DNA of 64,000 bases from Pyxidicoccus xibeiensis (GCF_024198175.1 NZ_JAJVKV010000002.1:1116001-1180000); one strand, 5' to 3'; shown: positions 20,604 to 28,933, counted from the stretch's first letter. Numbers and translations are program-made. Notes: a model not told the origin generated them from the sequence alone.

Positions 20604-21856
20604 CGGCAACGTTGGAGAAAATCGATCTCCAATTTGTCCCGGGCCCGCTGGACCCGTTTCCGAGCGGCTGCGTACTCGATACCGAGCTGTTGGGAGATCT
20701 CCAGCTCGCTCATGTCGTCGAAGTAATGCATCAAGAGAACCTGACGGTGTTCAGCTCCCAGGGCACACAGGGACTTCTGCAAGGCGAGCTGGGTCTCGCG
20801 CCGAACGTAGTCGTCGTCAGGCCGCAGGGTGCAAGAGGGCTCTGGCTCGAGGTCAATCGGGCATGACCTGGCGCTTCTCAACCCGTTGAGGGCACGATTC
20901 CGGACGGAACGCAGGAAGAACTGCTCGAAGTCGCGATACCGGTCGGAATGCAGGCAGACGCTGAGCAGGGATTCATAGACGATATCCGGTGCGTCAGCCG
21001 GTCCAACGATCTCGGCCGCGATGCTCCGCGCCTTCGCAAGCAGGGTGTGGTCCTGGTAGCGGCTCTCCATGCAGTCGCGGAAGCTCTGGGTGCGAGACGG
21101 CCCGGACGACAGGGAAGGTGTCGCTCCCATCGTCGCGGAAGCCAGGAGCAACTGGCGCGAACACTCGACGGAGGGTGAATTGCAACTCGCGGAGGCCCGG
21201 GGTGCGGAAAGCCTGCCGGCACTGGACTCGAGCTCGTCGGCCAGGGCGCCCAGCAGGAAGACGAAGGCGGTGCTGCCCAGACACGCCAAGGTGAGCATTC
21301 CCGCGCCGAAAGGCGATGTCCGCGCGATGCGCCAGGACAGTGAGAGCCCTCCCCAGCCAAGCGCGTACAGGAGGTAGGCGGAGTACAGCACCGCCCAGGT
21401 GAACGCGGCCAGTACAAGTGCACCTGCCAGCACGGGCTGCTGACTTCGGCCAAGGTCCGGAGGGAGGATGGCCCGGCAGGCCAGCGCCAAGATGACGCCG
21501 ACGACGAGCCAGGGCCACCGCAGTAGTAGGGGAGGCGGCTTCGTCTGCCCCGCGAGTCGGCGGATGAGGTTCCAGGCCGTCACGGAGGCGGCCAGCATCG
21601 CGCCCAGGAGCAAGAGCGCGGACGCAAGGTACACCGCGCCGTCAAAGATGCCCGAGGACAGCGCGCCCAGTCGCTCGAGGAGGTACGCGGCTCCGAAGAA
21701 CCCCGTCAGCGCCGTCATGAAGAAGGCAAGCCCCTCGATGGGGATGAGCACGTTGAAGGCGAAGATCACCAGCGCCACGGCAAACACCGCGAATTGCCAC
21801 CAACGCGTGCGTCGCGGTGGCGCGCCTCCATCCCCCGGTGAGGCTTGTCCTGTCAT
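20600..21856 (-). CDS. Polytopic membrane protein fused to an ECF sigma factor
   Basis: A 418-residue two-part protein. Residues 20-206 contain about six hydrophobic helices (about 20-40, 42-60, 69-95, 112-131, 141-166, 183-206). A Ser/Ala/Cys-rich linker (207-258) leads to a cytoplasmic sigma module: region 2 at about 260-330 (YRDFEQFFLRSVRNRALNGLRS) and region 4 at about 352-412 (LGAEHRQVLLMHYF, then a helix-turn-helix ELEISQQLGIEYAAARKRVQRARDKLE). Arg-rich N-terminal residues (PPRRTR) predict N-in; six helices then place the sigma part inside. An N-terminal multi-span membrane domain on an ECF sigma is unusual; it may keep the sigma tethered until a membrane signal or proteolysis frees it. 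Its stop is 83 bases before the viperin start on the same strand, so viperin is its most likely target. Signal unknown. Confidence 0.85.
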   Translation of the reverse strand: MTGQASPGDGGAPPRRTRWWQFAVFAVALVIFAFNVLIPIEGLAFFMTALTGFFGAAYLLERLGALSSGIFDGAVYLASALLLLGAMLAASVTAWNLIRRLAGQTKPPPLLLRWPWLVVGVILALACRAILPPDLGRSQQPVLAGALVLAAFTWAVLYSAYLLYALGWGGLSLSWRIARTSPFGAGMLTLACLGSTAFVFLLGALADELESSAGRLSAPRASASCNSPSVECSRQLLLASATMGATPSLSSGPSRTQSFRDCMESRYQDHTLLAKARSIAAEIVGPADAPDIVYESLLSVCLHSDRYRDFEQFFLRSVRNRALNGLRSARSCPIDLEPEPSCTLRPDDDYVRRETQLALQKSLCALGAEHRQVLLMHYFDDMSELEISQQLGIEYAAARKRVQRARDKLEIDFLQRCR

Positions 21857-21956
21857 TTGGCAGCCACACTAGCAGTCTGGCCAAGTCGCTGGTGAATCCT
21901 GGACTGGAGGTTGTCTCAGACCCGGGTGACTGTCTTTCGTGACCCCTGGCCACGTC

Positions 21957-22664
21957 TCACGACACGGCCCGCAGGCCCGCGCGCAGGGCTCGACCCTCCG
22001 TCTGTGTCAGCAGTCGGTCGACGTCCGCATGCGAACGCAGCGAGCGCCATCGCCTCCAGCGCGTTGCTTGCCCCGCAGCCCGGCAGGGGCCTCCCGAGTG
22101 CGGTTTCCTCATCCCGGCAGGGCCGCATCGAAGAACGTCACGAGGCCTGGCGTGCATCGAGTGCCCGAACGCCCGAGCATCGCGAGCTGCTGCGAGGGCC
22201 TCTCCATCCGTCATGGCTTCGGCCCGCGCCGCTCCCTCGCCCGAAGGTGAATCACTCAACACGTGCAGCCCCAGGGCTTCGCGCGCGGCGGTTGCCGGAC
22301 TACCGCCCTCCGCCATGGCCTGGGGACGCTTCGTTTCCGCGGGCGGAGCGCCTGACGGATGCGCCCCCGCGTCATCCTCCCTTGCCTCCGCCGGTTCGCT
22401 GTCGGGTGTCTCTTCCGAGAGCTCCCCGCCGTCTGGAGGCGGCATGCCTCCGGGCCCCCGGGGCGTCGATTCCTCTCTTGGGCCCAGGGCCCGCCAGAGC
22501 GCCTCCGCCGACGCGTCCGCGTCCTCTTCCGTGACTGCACCCTCCCACCTCGCCGCCACCCGCCCCAGCTCCGCGGCCGGAGTCTTGTCGTAGCCCCGCT
22601 GCGCCATCACCGCCGCCGCCTCCTCCATCCGCGTGGCCACGAACTGCGGGTACAGCTCCATCAT
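21957..22664 (-). CDS. Acidic hypothetical protein, first gene of the viperin cassette
   Basis: An open frame of 235 residues starting at a double ATG (22664 and 22661). The first 65 residues look like a folded helical domain (MMELYPQFVATRMEEAAAVM, AAELGRVAARWEGAVTEEDADASAEALWRAL). The middle is Pro/Glu/Ala-rich and probably disordered; the C-terminal 60 residues are Arg/His-rich and unlike the rest, so the true end may be earlier or the tail frameshifted. I recognise no family. It is on the same strand as, and about 100 bases upstream of, the membrane-sigma gene, and a perfect palindrome precedes it, which makes it the probable first gene of the cassette. It could be a regulator, but nothing in the sequence proves that. 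Confidence 0.5.
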   Translation of the reverse strand: MMELYPQFVATRMEEAAAVMAQRGYDKTPAAELGRVAARWEGAVTEEDADASAEALWRALGPREESTPRGPGGMPPPDGGELSEETPDSEPAEAREDDAGAHPSGAPPAETKRPQAMAEGGSPATAAREALGLHVLSDSPSGEGAARAEAMTDGEALAAARDARAFGHSMHARPRDVLRCGPAGMRKPHSGGPCRAAGQATRWRRWRSLRSHADVDRLLTQTEGRALRAGLRAVS

Positions 22665-22696
22665 CTGCCCACCCCCTGCCGGACCGACCCGCCCGT

Positions 22697-22714
22697 GGAA
22701 GGAACGTTCCTTCC
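22697..22714. promoter_or_regulatory. Perfect 18-bp palindrome, candidate operator
   Basis: GGAAGGAACGTTCCTTCC equals its own reverse complement over 18 bases. It lies 32 bases before the start codon of the first minus-strand gene of the viperin cassette. A palindrome with no loop is more like a dimeric regulator site than a terminator. I saw no second copy in the gaps before the sigma or viperin genes. Confidence 0.6.
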
Positions 22715-22878
22715 GCCAGCACCTTCCTACCGGGTGGGGCTGACATGCCAACGGCGGACAACCGGGCAGGTCCGCTCAAGACCACGGCGCGCAAGAGCCC
22801 GGAAGGCCCCTCGCGGGTTCAGGCGGTGCGGGCTCCCTCCAGGTCTCGAGTCAGCCTTCCCGAGAGCCTGCCCGTGAC

Positions 22879-23166
22879 ATGTGTCGGACGGATACCCCGG
22901 ACATCACCTTCGGGATGGTCGACACCGACCAGGAAGCGGAGCTCTCCAGCGCGTTCGCGATCCGCTCCATCCCAACGCTGAGGGTCTTCCGCGACGGCAT
23001 CATGCTCTTCGAACAGGCCGGAACGCTGCCAGCGGCGGCGCTCAAGGACCTCATCCGCCAGCGTCACGCGCTGGACATGAACGAGGTGCGCAGGCAGCTC
23101 GTGGCGTGCGAGGCCGGGCAGAAGCCCGGCGGCGCCCCCAGGTCTGACGCCAGCGGCCAAGTGTAG
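22879..23166 (+). pseudogene. Thioredoxin lacking its active-site half
   Basis: Ninety-five codons corresponding to the C-terminal two thirds of thioredoxin: PDITFGMVDTDQEAELSSAF, then IRSIPTLRVFRDGIMLFEQAG with the conserved cis-proline (SIPT), then LPAAALKDLIRQ and an extended tail. The first beta strand, helix and the WCGPC active site are absent, and the sequence before the ATG (22879) does not encode them in any frame I read. Without the redox motif it cannot act as a thioredoxin. With the broken pseudopilin at 18.7-18.9 kb it brackets the viperin cassette, suggesting insertion or deletion events at both ends. It could still be expressed as a small protein of unknown use. Confidence 0.68.
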
Positions 23167-23235
23167 CGGTTAGCCACGATTTCCGGGCCCTCTGTCCAGG
23201 GCGATCATCCACTCCACCCCTCACCCGGAGTCCCC

Positions 23236-23517
23236 ATGCACCGACGTCTCTTGCTGGCCGCTGTCTCCGTCTTCTCGATGATCCCCGCCACGAGTTTCGC
23301 GGCGGTCGCTTGCGGGCGCATTTGCGACGGCTCGAATTGCAACACGCCCTGTATCGAGATCTTCCTCACGACTTGTGGGGAAGCAGGCTACTGCGGGCTG
23401 GATTCCGCCGCCGCGCCCACCATCGCCGAGGCCGAGTCCCAGCAGGCGGAGGATTCCGACCTGGTATGCCGCGAGGCACGGCCCGACGCCGAGCAGACCA
23501 CGGCCGCCGAGAGCTGA
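23236..23517 (+). CDS. Small secreted cysteine-rich protein
   Basis: A 93-residue protein with a clear signal peptide (MHRRLLLAAVSVFSMIPATSFA, likely cut near residue 22). The mature part has cysteines in the pattern ACGRICDGSNCNTPCIE, TTCGEAGYCGL and VCREA, seven in all, followed by an acidic Ala/Glu/Gln tail. Disulfide bonding outside the cytoplasm is expected. A CCCGGAG site lies six bases before the ATG. I recognise no family; similar short Cys-rich exported proteins are frequent in myxobacteria. It is on the opposite strand to the downstream lipid operon and has no obvious partner. Confidence 0.65.
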   Translation: MHRRLLLAAVSVFSMIPATSFAAVACGRICDGSNCNTPCIEIFLTTCGEAGYCGLDSAAAPTIAEAESQQAEDSDLVCREARPDAEQTTAAES

Positions 23518-23653
23518 GCGCAGAGCATGAGCCCGGGTGGGCTTTCGCCCAGGCCCATCGACCCAAGACGCGTCCTGTATGCGCCGGGCAGGGAGTCCGA
23601 GCCGGCGCTCCGTGGCGCGACGGGCACGCCGTGAGCCCCGCGTGGGGTGGCAG

Positions 23654-26404
23654 TCAACCCACGAGCGAGGGCCAGTTGCGTCCCACCCACGCGCGCTGCT
23701 CGGCCTCGGTGCGCCACTGGCTGTCGTCGCGGTCGACCCTGCGTGAGGTGGCGAGCAGGGACTGCAGCGCCGCGAGCATGCGCTCGGCGAAGGCCGTGTC
23801 GTGGACGACCAGCAGCGCCTCGCTCTCCCAGTAGGCCGCGGTGACATCCAGGTTGGCGCTGCCCACCGCCACGGCATCCATGTCTCGGACGAGCAGCTTG
23901 GCATGCACGTGCGGGAAGACCCGCTCCAGCTCGGGCTCCCACTCCGGCGCCGGTGGCATCGCGAACTCGTAGGCGACACCTCCCGCGGCGATGACGGCGT
24001 CGAGGCGGCTCCGGACGTACCGGTCCGCGACCTCGCGCAGCGCGCCTCCCGGGAACGGAATCTGCTGGCCATACCAGGGCCGGACGCTCCCGAAGAGGAT
24101 GTCCACCTTCACCCCACGCCGGAGCGCGGCCACGAGCGCGTGCTGCAGCTCGAGGAGCAGCGGAAAGGTATTCACCAGCACCAGCCGCGAGCAGGCACTG
24201 CGGATGAGCGCGAGCTGCGTGTCCAGCGTATGGGTGTCCTTGAGCCCCTCGTGCAGGACGAGCCGTGCCTCCAGCTCTCCCGCCGGCGCAGCGGCGCGGA
24301 CCGGGAAGGCCTCACCGCCCGCCCGGGTCCACTCCGCCAGGAAGGCGTGCTCGATGTCCGAGACCAGGGGGCCGGCGAGCCGTGCGCCACAGTCCAGCCA
24401 GGGCACCTCGCGGTAGTTCGACGTCCGCCGGAGGGCGACCTCGTCGAAGCCCGTGAAGTAGGTCGCCCCCATGTTGCGCCCCGTGATGAAGGCCTGCTCC
24501 GTGTCGACCACGAGCAGCTTCCGGTGGTTGCGCTGCTTCAGCTCGAGGATGCTCGGCAGCCCGGACAGCGGCGCGATGGCACGCACCTCGATGCCCGGCG
24601 TCCCCGACAGGCGGACGAGGGCCGGATTCATCACCCCGAACGAGTCATGCCCGCTGTACAGCGCATCCACCAGCAGGCGGACGCGCACGCCTCGCTTCGC
24701 CGCCCGCTGGAGCGCCTCCGAGAACCGCGCCGTCACCGCGTCGTCCTCGACGATGTAGCACTGCCAATGCACGGTGCTCCGGGCCCCTTCGATGGCGGCA
24801 AGCAGCGTCTCCCGGGCCCGCCCGTTGTCGAGCTCGAAGTCGATGGCATGGCCACCGACACACCGGCTGCCGCCCGCGAGTGCCAGCTCTCGTGCGAAGG
24901 TGTCCGGCGCCTCCGGCACCGGCAGGGGTTCCGGTGCCTGGCCGTCCGGCAGCAGGCCGCACTCGCTCGGCGTCAGCGTGCGGAGGAACGGATGGTGGAG
25001 CGGGTGCTCGTCGCGGGTGACCACCGCGGCAATGGCGGCGCCGGCCATGGCCAGACGGGTGGCCACCCGGAGCAGGCGCTGGGCGTCGACCAGCCGGGGG
25101 ACGTCATCCGCGCGTGCGTCGTCGAGCCAGGCACTGGCGTCGATGAGGAGCGGCGTCCCGAGTCCCGGTGCCAGCTTGCGCAGGTGCTCCCGGTGCGTGT
25201 CGAGCGGCTCGCTGTCGCGCAGACGGACGAAGACGAGGTGACACGCGGCGCCCAGCGTGGCCAGGCCATCCCGTGGCGCTGTCGGGGCGAGCCGGCTGTC
25301 GATGAGCGCCAGCGGCCTGTCGGGCGCGAGCACATGGCAGGGCGCGAGCGCTCCGCTGGCGGTGTCACACGCGAAGGCGAGGGCGAGGGCGTGCCCCTGT
25401 CGGACGTGGGAGAACCAGGACGCCGGAAGGACCGCGGTGCCGCCCTGGTGCTGCGCGCCACCGAGCGGCGTGCCGCCCTCGAACACCGTCAGGACGCCCG
25501 GCTCCGGCACCGAGACGCCGGGCAGGATTCCCACACGCTCCACCGCGAACCGGAGCTCCCTCCCGGGGAGGAGCAGCGAGTCCGACACGGAATGCCGCTC
25601 CTCGAACAGCGCGGCGGCGGGCAGCGTGCGCGGCAACAGCAGCGCGGGGACATGCGCGTCCTGCATCGCCCTGGCACCCAGCAGGCCGAGCGCCAGCGCG
25701 TGCATGCCGTCAACCGCGTCCGTGGGCGCGAGCAGGAGGTCCGCGCCCCACTGCGAGGCGGCCTTGTCGAAGGCCTCCGCCCGGCCCCTCAGTCCCTGTG
25801 AGAGCGCCTCGATGCGCAGCGTCTCCGTGATGCCGAGCGCATGGGAGAGGGTCTGAAGCTCGCCGTCCCGCTCGGGGGCCTCCGTCGAGGTCAGTGCGAC
25901 GAGCTCGGCGGGGCGCTCATGCCTCCTGAGGAACTCCGCTACCGAGCCCAGGCCCCTGCCATCGGACGCCACCGCGATGGCGAGGCGAGCAGTAGGGGAG
26001 GGCGTCCCAGGACAGCTCGCGCCGACCGAGAGCACGTGGAGCCGCTCCCGGATGGCGAGCGACAGGATGACGCCCATCCGAGCCCTGGGCGATGCGGCGA
26101 GCAGCGGGCCCACCACCACCAGCTCGGAGCCGTGCTGCCGGGCCGCCTGGAGGATGGCATCGGTCTCCAGGTGGTCCTCGAGCTGGTAGCCCGCGCCGGA
26201 CTCCACGTGCCACTCCCGCACGCCCTCCCAGAGCCGCTCCAGGGCCGTGAGGCTCGCGGGGCGTGGAGGCTCGAGGTCGCGACGCTCGGGGGAGAGGCCG
26301 TAGAGGTGGACGCTCTCGGGAGTCGGAGCGAGCCGGCGGGCCGCGATCAGCACCTGCTCCGGAGCCGCGGTGGCATCGAAGAGGATGAGCAGGCGTTGGA
26401 ACAT
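23654..26404 (-). CDS. Universal-stress / phospholipase D (cardiolipin-synthase-like) fusion
   Basis: A 916-residue protein. Residues 1-260 look like two universal stress protein (USP) domains (MFQRLLILFDATAAPEQVL, then ELVVVGPLLAASPRARMGVI, and a second copy around LAIAVASDGRGLGSVAEFL). A poorly conserved middle follows. Residues 520-900 are a two-domain phospholipase D unit with HKD motifs HRKLLVVDTEQAFITGRN (about 626-643) and HAKLLVRDMDAVAVGSANLD (about 831-850), both complete. The cardiolipin-synthase branch joins or cleaves phospholipid head groups, and WQCYIVEDDAV and GVKVDILFG fit that branch. The start is nine bases past the MlaD stop, so it is the last gene of a lipid-transport operon and probably acts on membrane phospholipid. 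No signal peptide or membrane helix is obvious. Confidence 0.82.
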   Translation of the reverse strand: MFQRLLILFDATAAPEQVLIAARRLAPTPESVHLYGLSPERRDLEPPRPASLTALERLWEGVREWHVESGAGYQLEDHLETDAILQAARQHGSELVVVGPLLAASPRARMGVILSLAIRERLHVLSVGASCPGTPSPTARLAIAVASDGRGLGSVAEFLRRHERPAELVALTSTEAPERDGELQTLSHALGITETLRIEALSQGLRGRAEAFDKAASQWGADLLLAPTDAVDGMHALALGLLGARAMQDAHVPALLLPRTLPAAALFEERHSVSDSLLLPGRELRFAVERVGILPGVSVPEPGVLTVFEGGTPLGGAQHQGGTAVLPASWFSHVRQGHALALAFACDTASGALAPCHVLAPDRPLALIDSRLAPTAPRDGLATLGAACHLVFVRLRDSEPLDTHREHLRKLAPGLGTPLLIDASAWLDDARADDVPRLVDAQRLLRVATRLAMAGAAIAAVVTRDEHPLHHPFLRTLTPSECGLLPDGQAPEPLPVPEAPDTFARELALAGGSRCVGGHAIDFELDNGRARETLLAAIEGARSTVHWQCYIVEDDAVTARFSEALQRAAKRGVRVRLLVDALYSGHDSFGVMNPALVRLSGTPGIEVRAIAPLSGLPSILELKQRNHRKLLVVDTEQAFITGRNMGATYFTGFDEVALRRTSNYREVPWLDCGARLAGPLVSDIEHAFLAEWTRAGGEAFPVRAAAPAGELEARLVLHEGLKDTHTLDTQLALIRSACSRLVLVNTFPLLLELQHALVAALRRGVKVDILFGSVRPWYGQQIPFPGGALREVADRYVRSRLDAVIAAGGVAYEFAMPPAPEWEPELERVFPHVHAKLLVRDMDAVAVGSANLDVTAAYWESEALLVVHDTAFAERMLAALQSLLATSRRVDRDDSQWRTEAEQRAWVGRNWPSLVG

Positions 26405-26413
26405 GGCGGGCCG

Positions 26414-27424
26414 TCAGTCCTTCCAGAGGATCTTCCACGGGTGCTTGCGCAGGTCCGTCACCAGCGTGCGCAGCTCGTCGTAGAGCGTCGGGTCCTGCAG
26501 CACCGCGCCGGCCGTGCCCTCTCCGGCCTCAATCTTCGCCAGCACCCGGTCCGCGCGCCCGGCAATGCCCTCCAGCTGTCCCGCCGCGTTCGTGAAGCGC
26601 TCCAGCGCCAGCTTCACGCGCTGTCCGTCCTCGGGGCCCAGGGCCCCCGTCACCGCCGCGAGGCCTTCCATCGTCGTCCCCGCCGACTTCGTCAGGCCGG
26701 GCAGCTCGCTGCGCATCACCGCCGCCGTGGCCGCCGCGTCATCCAGCAGCCGCGCCGCCTTGCCTCCGGGCTGGAAGGACTCGCGCGCCAGCGCCGCCAG
26801 CTGCCGCAGGTCCTTCGATGCCGCCGCCAGCTCCGAGGCCAGCACCTTCACGTCACCCTCGTTCTCCGTCAGCATCCGGTCCAACGTCTTCGTCAGCCTC
26901 GACACGTTCGACGCCAGCTCCGTCACCGCTTCCGGGTCCTTCTCCAGCATCGCGGAGAGAATCTCCACGAAGCGCGACAGCTGCTCCGCCAGCAGATCCA
27001 ACCGGGGCGCATCCGTCCCGCGCACCGCCTCTCCCGCGCCCAGCGCCTGCTGCGCGGAGCCCGGGTTCAGCTCCAGGTACGGCTCTCCCAGCAGGCCCAC
27101 CGTGGCCACCGTCACCCGCGCGTCCGTGCGCAATGCGCCGACGGCCTCCGGGGCCACGGCCAGCTCCATGCGCACCGGCATCGGCCGGCCCTGTGCGTCC
27201 CGCCGCTCGGGCAGGAGGCGAATCGCCTGCACGCGGCCCACCTGCACGCCGCCCAGCTTCACCGGCGCGCCCTCCACCACGTTGCCCGTGTGGCCGAAGT
27301 CCACCGCCAGCCCCGTGTCCGAGCCCAGCGTCAGCTCGCCCATCAGCCACAGCAGCGCGAACACGCCCACCACCGTCGCCAGCACCAGGGCGCCCACCTT
27401 CAGCTCCAGCCGTCGCTCATCCAT
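26414..27424 (-). CDS. mlaD: MCE/MlaD-family lipid-binding protein
   Basis: A 336-residue inner-membrane-anchored protein. One N-terminal helix (about 9-29, VGALVLATVVGVFALLWLMG) is followed by the MCE domain (about 36-115) with VDFGHTGNVVEGAPVKLGGVQVGRV and LGEPYLELNPGS. The remaining 200 residues are a long helical region (LLAEQLSRFVEILSAML, LASELAAASKDLRQLAAL) of the kind that forms periplasmic tunnels in MCE proteins. It should be the substrate-binding part of a phospholipid ABC transporter between inner and outer membranes. Its ATG at 27424 overlaps the ATPase stop by eight bases. Confidence 0.9.
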   Translation of the reverse strand: MDERRLELKVGALVLATVVGVFALLWLMGELTLGSDTGLAVDFGHTGNVVEGAPVKLGGVQVGRVQAIRLLPERRDAQGRPMPVRMELAVAPEAVGALRTDARVTVATVGLLGEPYLELNPGSAQQALGAGEAVRGTDAPRLDLLAEQLSRFVEILSAMLEKDPEAVTELASNVSRLTKTLDRMLTENEGDVKVLASELAAASKDLRQLAALARESFQPGGKAARLLDDAAATAAVMRSELPGLTKSAGTTMEGLAAVTGALGPEDGQRVKLALERFTNAAGQLEGIAGRADRVLAKIEAGEGTAGAVLQDPTLYDELRTLVTDLRKHPWKILWKD

Positions 27425-28178
27425 CCGTCGCGCCCTCCATGAACGGCGCCGTCAGCACCCGAAGCTCGGGCGCGGAGGACTCCAGGAATCCCGCCGGCGG
27501 GCCCAGGTACGCACACCTGCCGCCCGCCACCACCAGCACCCGGTCCGCCAGCCCCTTCAGCTGCCGGTAGTCGTGCGTCACCACCAGCCCTCCCAGGCCG
27601 CGCTGCTTCAGCGAGGCCAGCACTTCTTCCACCTGCGAGGCCGCCCGCCGGTCCAGCCCCGTGGTGGGCTCGTCCAGCAACAGGTAGCGTGGCTTCAACA
27701 CCAGCGCCCGGGCAATCGCCGCGCGCTTCTTCGCCCCGGGCCCCAGCTCCGGGGGCAGCCGGTCCGCCCACTCCACCAGCCCCACCTGCGCCAGCGCCGC
27801 CTCCACGTCCTCCGCGGGCGCCTCCGGGTCCGCCAGCCTCACGTTCTCCCGCAGCGTCCGCCAGTCCAGCAGCGCCGGGCCCTGCACCAGGTACGGCGCC
27901 TTCCGCCGCAGCCGCACCAGCTCGCGCTCGGGCCGCGTGTCCACCCGCTCGCCCCACAGCTCCACCCCTCCCGCATCCGGCCGCAGCAGCCCCACCGCCA
28001 TCCGGCACAGCACGCTCTTCCCGGAGCCGCTCGCTCCGGCGATGAACGTCAGCTCCCGCGTGGACACCTCCGCCGTCAGCCCGTCCAGCACGCGCCGCCG
28101 GCCCGCCTCGAACTTCACCTGCACGTCCGTGAAGCGGAGCGTGTCATCGGCGGGGGCGGGGCTCACTGCGGCGGGCAT
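27417..28178 (-). CDS. ABC transporter ATP-binding protein (MlaF-like)
   Basis: A 253-residue ATPase with Walker A GASGSGKS, a Q-loop in LVQGPALLDWRTL, Walker B LLLDEPTTGLD and the H-loop VTHDYRQL. The usual LSGGQ signature is degenerate (LGPGAKKRAAIARAL), which is common in Mla-type ATPases. It powers one of the two MlaE-like permeases upstream. The ATG at 28178 was chosen; a GTG at 28190 overlapping the permease stop (GTGA) is equally coupled. Overlaps mlaD by eight bases downstream. Confidence 0.87.
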   Translation of the reverse strand: MPAAVSPAPADDTLRFTDVQVKFEAGRRRVLDGLTAEVSTRELTFIAGASGSGKSVLCRMAVGLLRPDAGGVELWGERVDTRPERELVRLRRKAPYLVQGPALLDWRTLRENVRLADPEAPAEDVEAALAQVGLVEWADRLPPELGPGAKKRAAIARALVLKPRYLLLDEPTTGLDRRAASQVEEVLASLKQRGLGGLVVTHDYRQLKGLADRVLVVAGGRCAYLGPPAGFLESSAPELRVLTAPFMEGATDG

Positions 28179-28186
28179 GCTCGGAC

Positions 28187-28933
28187 TCACAGGCGCAGCA
28201 GCTGGAAGGCGAGGGACACGGCGAAGTCGATCAACAGGCACCCCAGGCTCGCGGCCACCACGCCGGCGGTGGTGGCCTCGCCCACCGCCTCGGCGCCGCC
28301 TCGGGCCCTCAGGCCGGCTACCGCCGCCGCCAGTGGAATGTACAGGCCGCAGCCTCCCGCCTTCAGCGCCGCCGCGAGCAGGTCCCACCCGTCCACGTAG
28401 CGCGGGTCCATGAAGGCCCGCCCGTCCACGCCGAACGCCGTCCCCGCCACCACCACCGCGGACAGCGTCGCGGCCACCGTGCCAAGGATGCTCAACAGCG
28501 GCACGCCCAGCACGCCCGCAATCACCCGGGGTGCCACCAGGTCCGCGTACGGGTCTCCGGCGGACATCTCCAGTGCTTCCACCTGCTCGTTGACGCTCAT
28601 GGTGGACAGCTCGGCCGCATGGCCCGCGCCCGCGCGAGACGCGGTCAGCAGCGCGGACATCACCGGGCCCAGCTCGCGGATGAGCAGCTCGAAGTATGCG
28701 GGCCCCAGCACGGCCACGTTGCCCACGAAGCGCTTCGCCTGGCTGTTGGCGATGGTGACGAGCACCGCGCCGAAGAAGGCCATTCCGGACATCACCAGCC
28801 ACACGCTGCGCCCACCCAGCTCGTTCAGCTGCGCCATCGACTCGCGCCAGGGCACGCCGTCCCGCACCGAGGCCCGCACGGTGCGCGCCAGCATCACCGC
28901 CGGGGCACCGAAGAAGGAGAGCACGGCGCTCAT
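28187..28933 (-). CDS. mlaE: MlaE-family permease (second of two)
   Basis: A 248-residue permease with five or so membrane helices and the MlaE hallmark around RELGPVMSALLTASRAGAGHAAEL, followed by SAGDPYADLVAPRVIAGVLG and a C-terminal helix (VVAASLGCLLIDFAVSLAF). It forms the membrane dimer of a phospholipid ABC transporter. Its ATG overlaps the preceding permease stop (ATGA), so the two permeases are made together and may form a heterodimer, which is rarer than the usual homodimer. Confidence 0.87.
   Translation of the reverse strand: MSAVLSFFGAPAVMLARTVRASVRDGVPWRESMAQLNELGGRSVWLVMSGMAFFGAVLVTIANSQAKRFVGNVAVLGPAYFELLIRELGPVMSALLTASRAGAGHAAELSTMSVNEQVEALEMSAGDPYADLVAPRVIAGVLGVPLLSILGTVAATLSAVVVAGTAFGVDGRAFMDPRYVDGWDLLAAALKAGGCGLYIPLAAAVAGLRARGGAEAVGEATTAGVVAASLGCLLIDFAVSLAFQLLRL

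Noticed and set aside
22745..22981. 78-codon plus-strand frame overlapping the thioredoxin tail
   Set aside because: It is in another frame to the thioredoxin homology and has an Arg/Ser/Pro-rich shadow composition.
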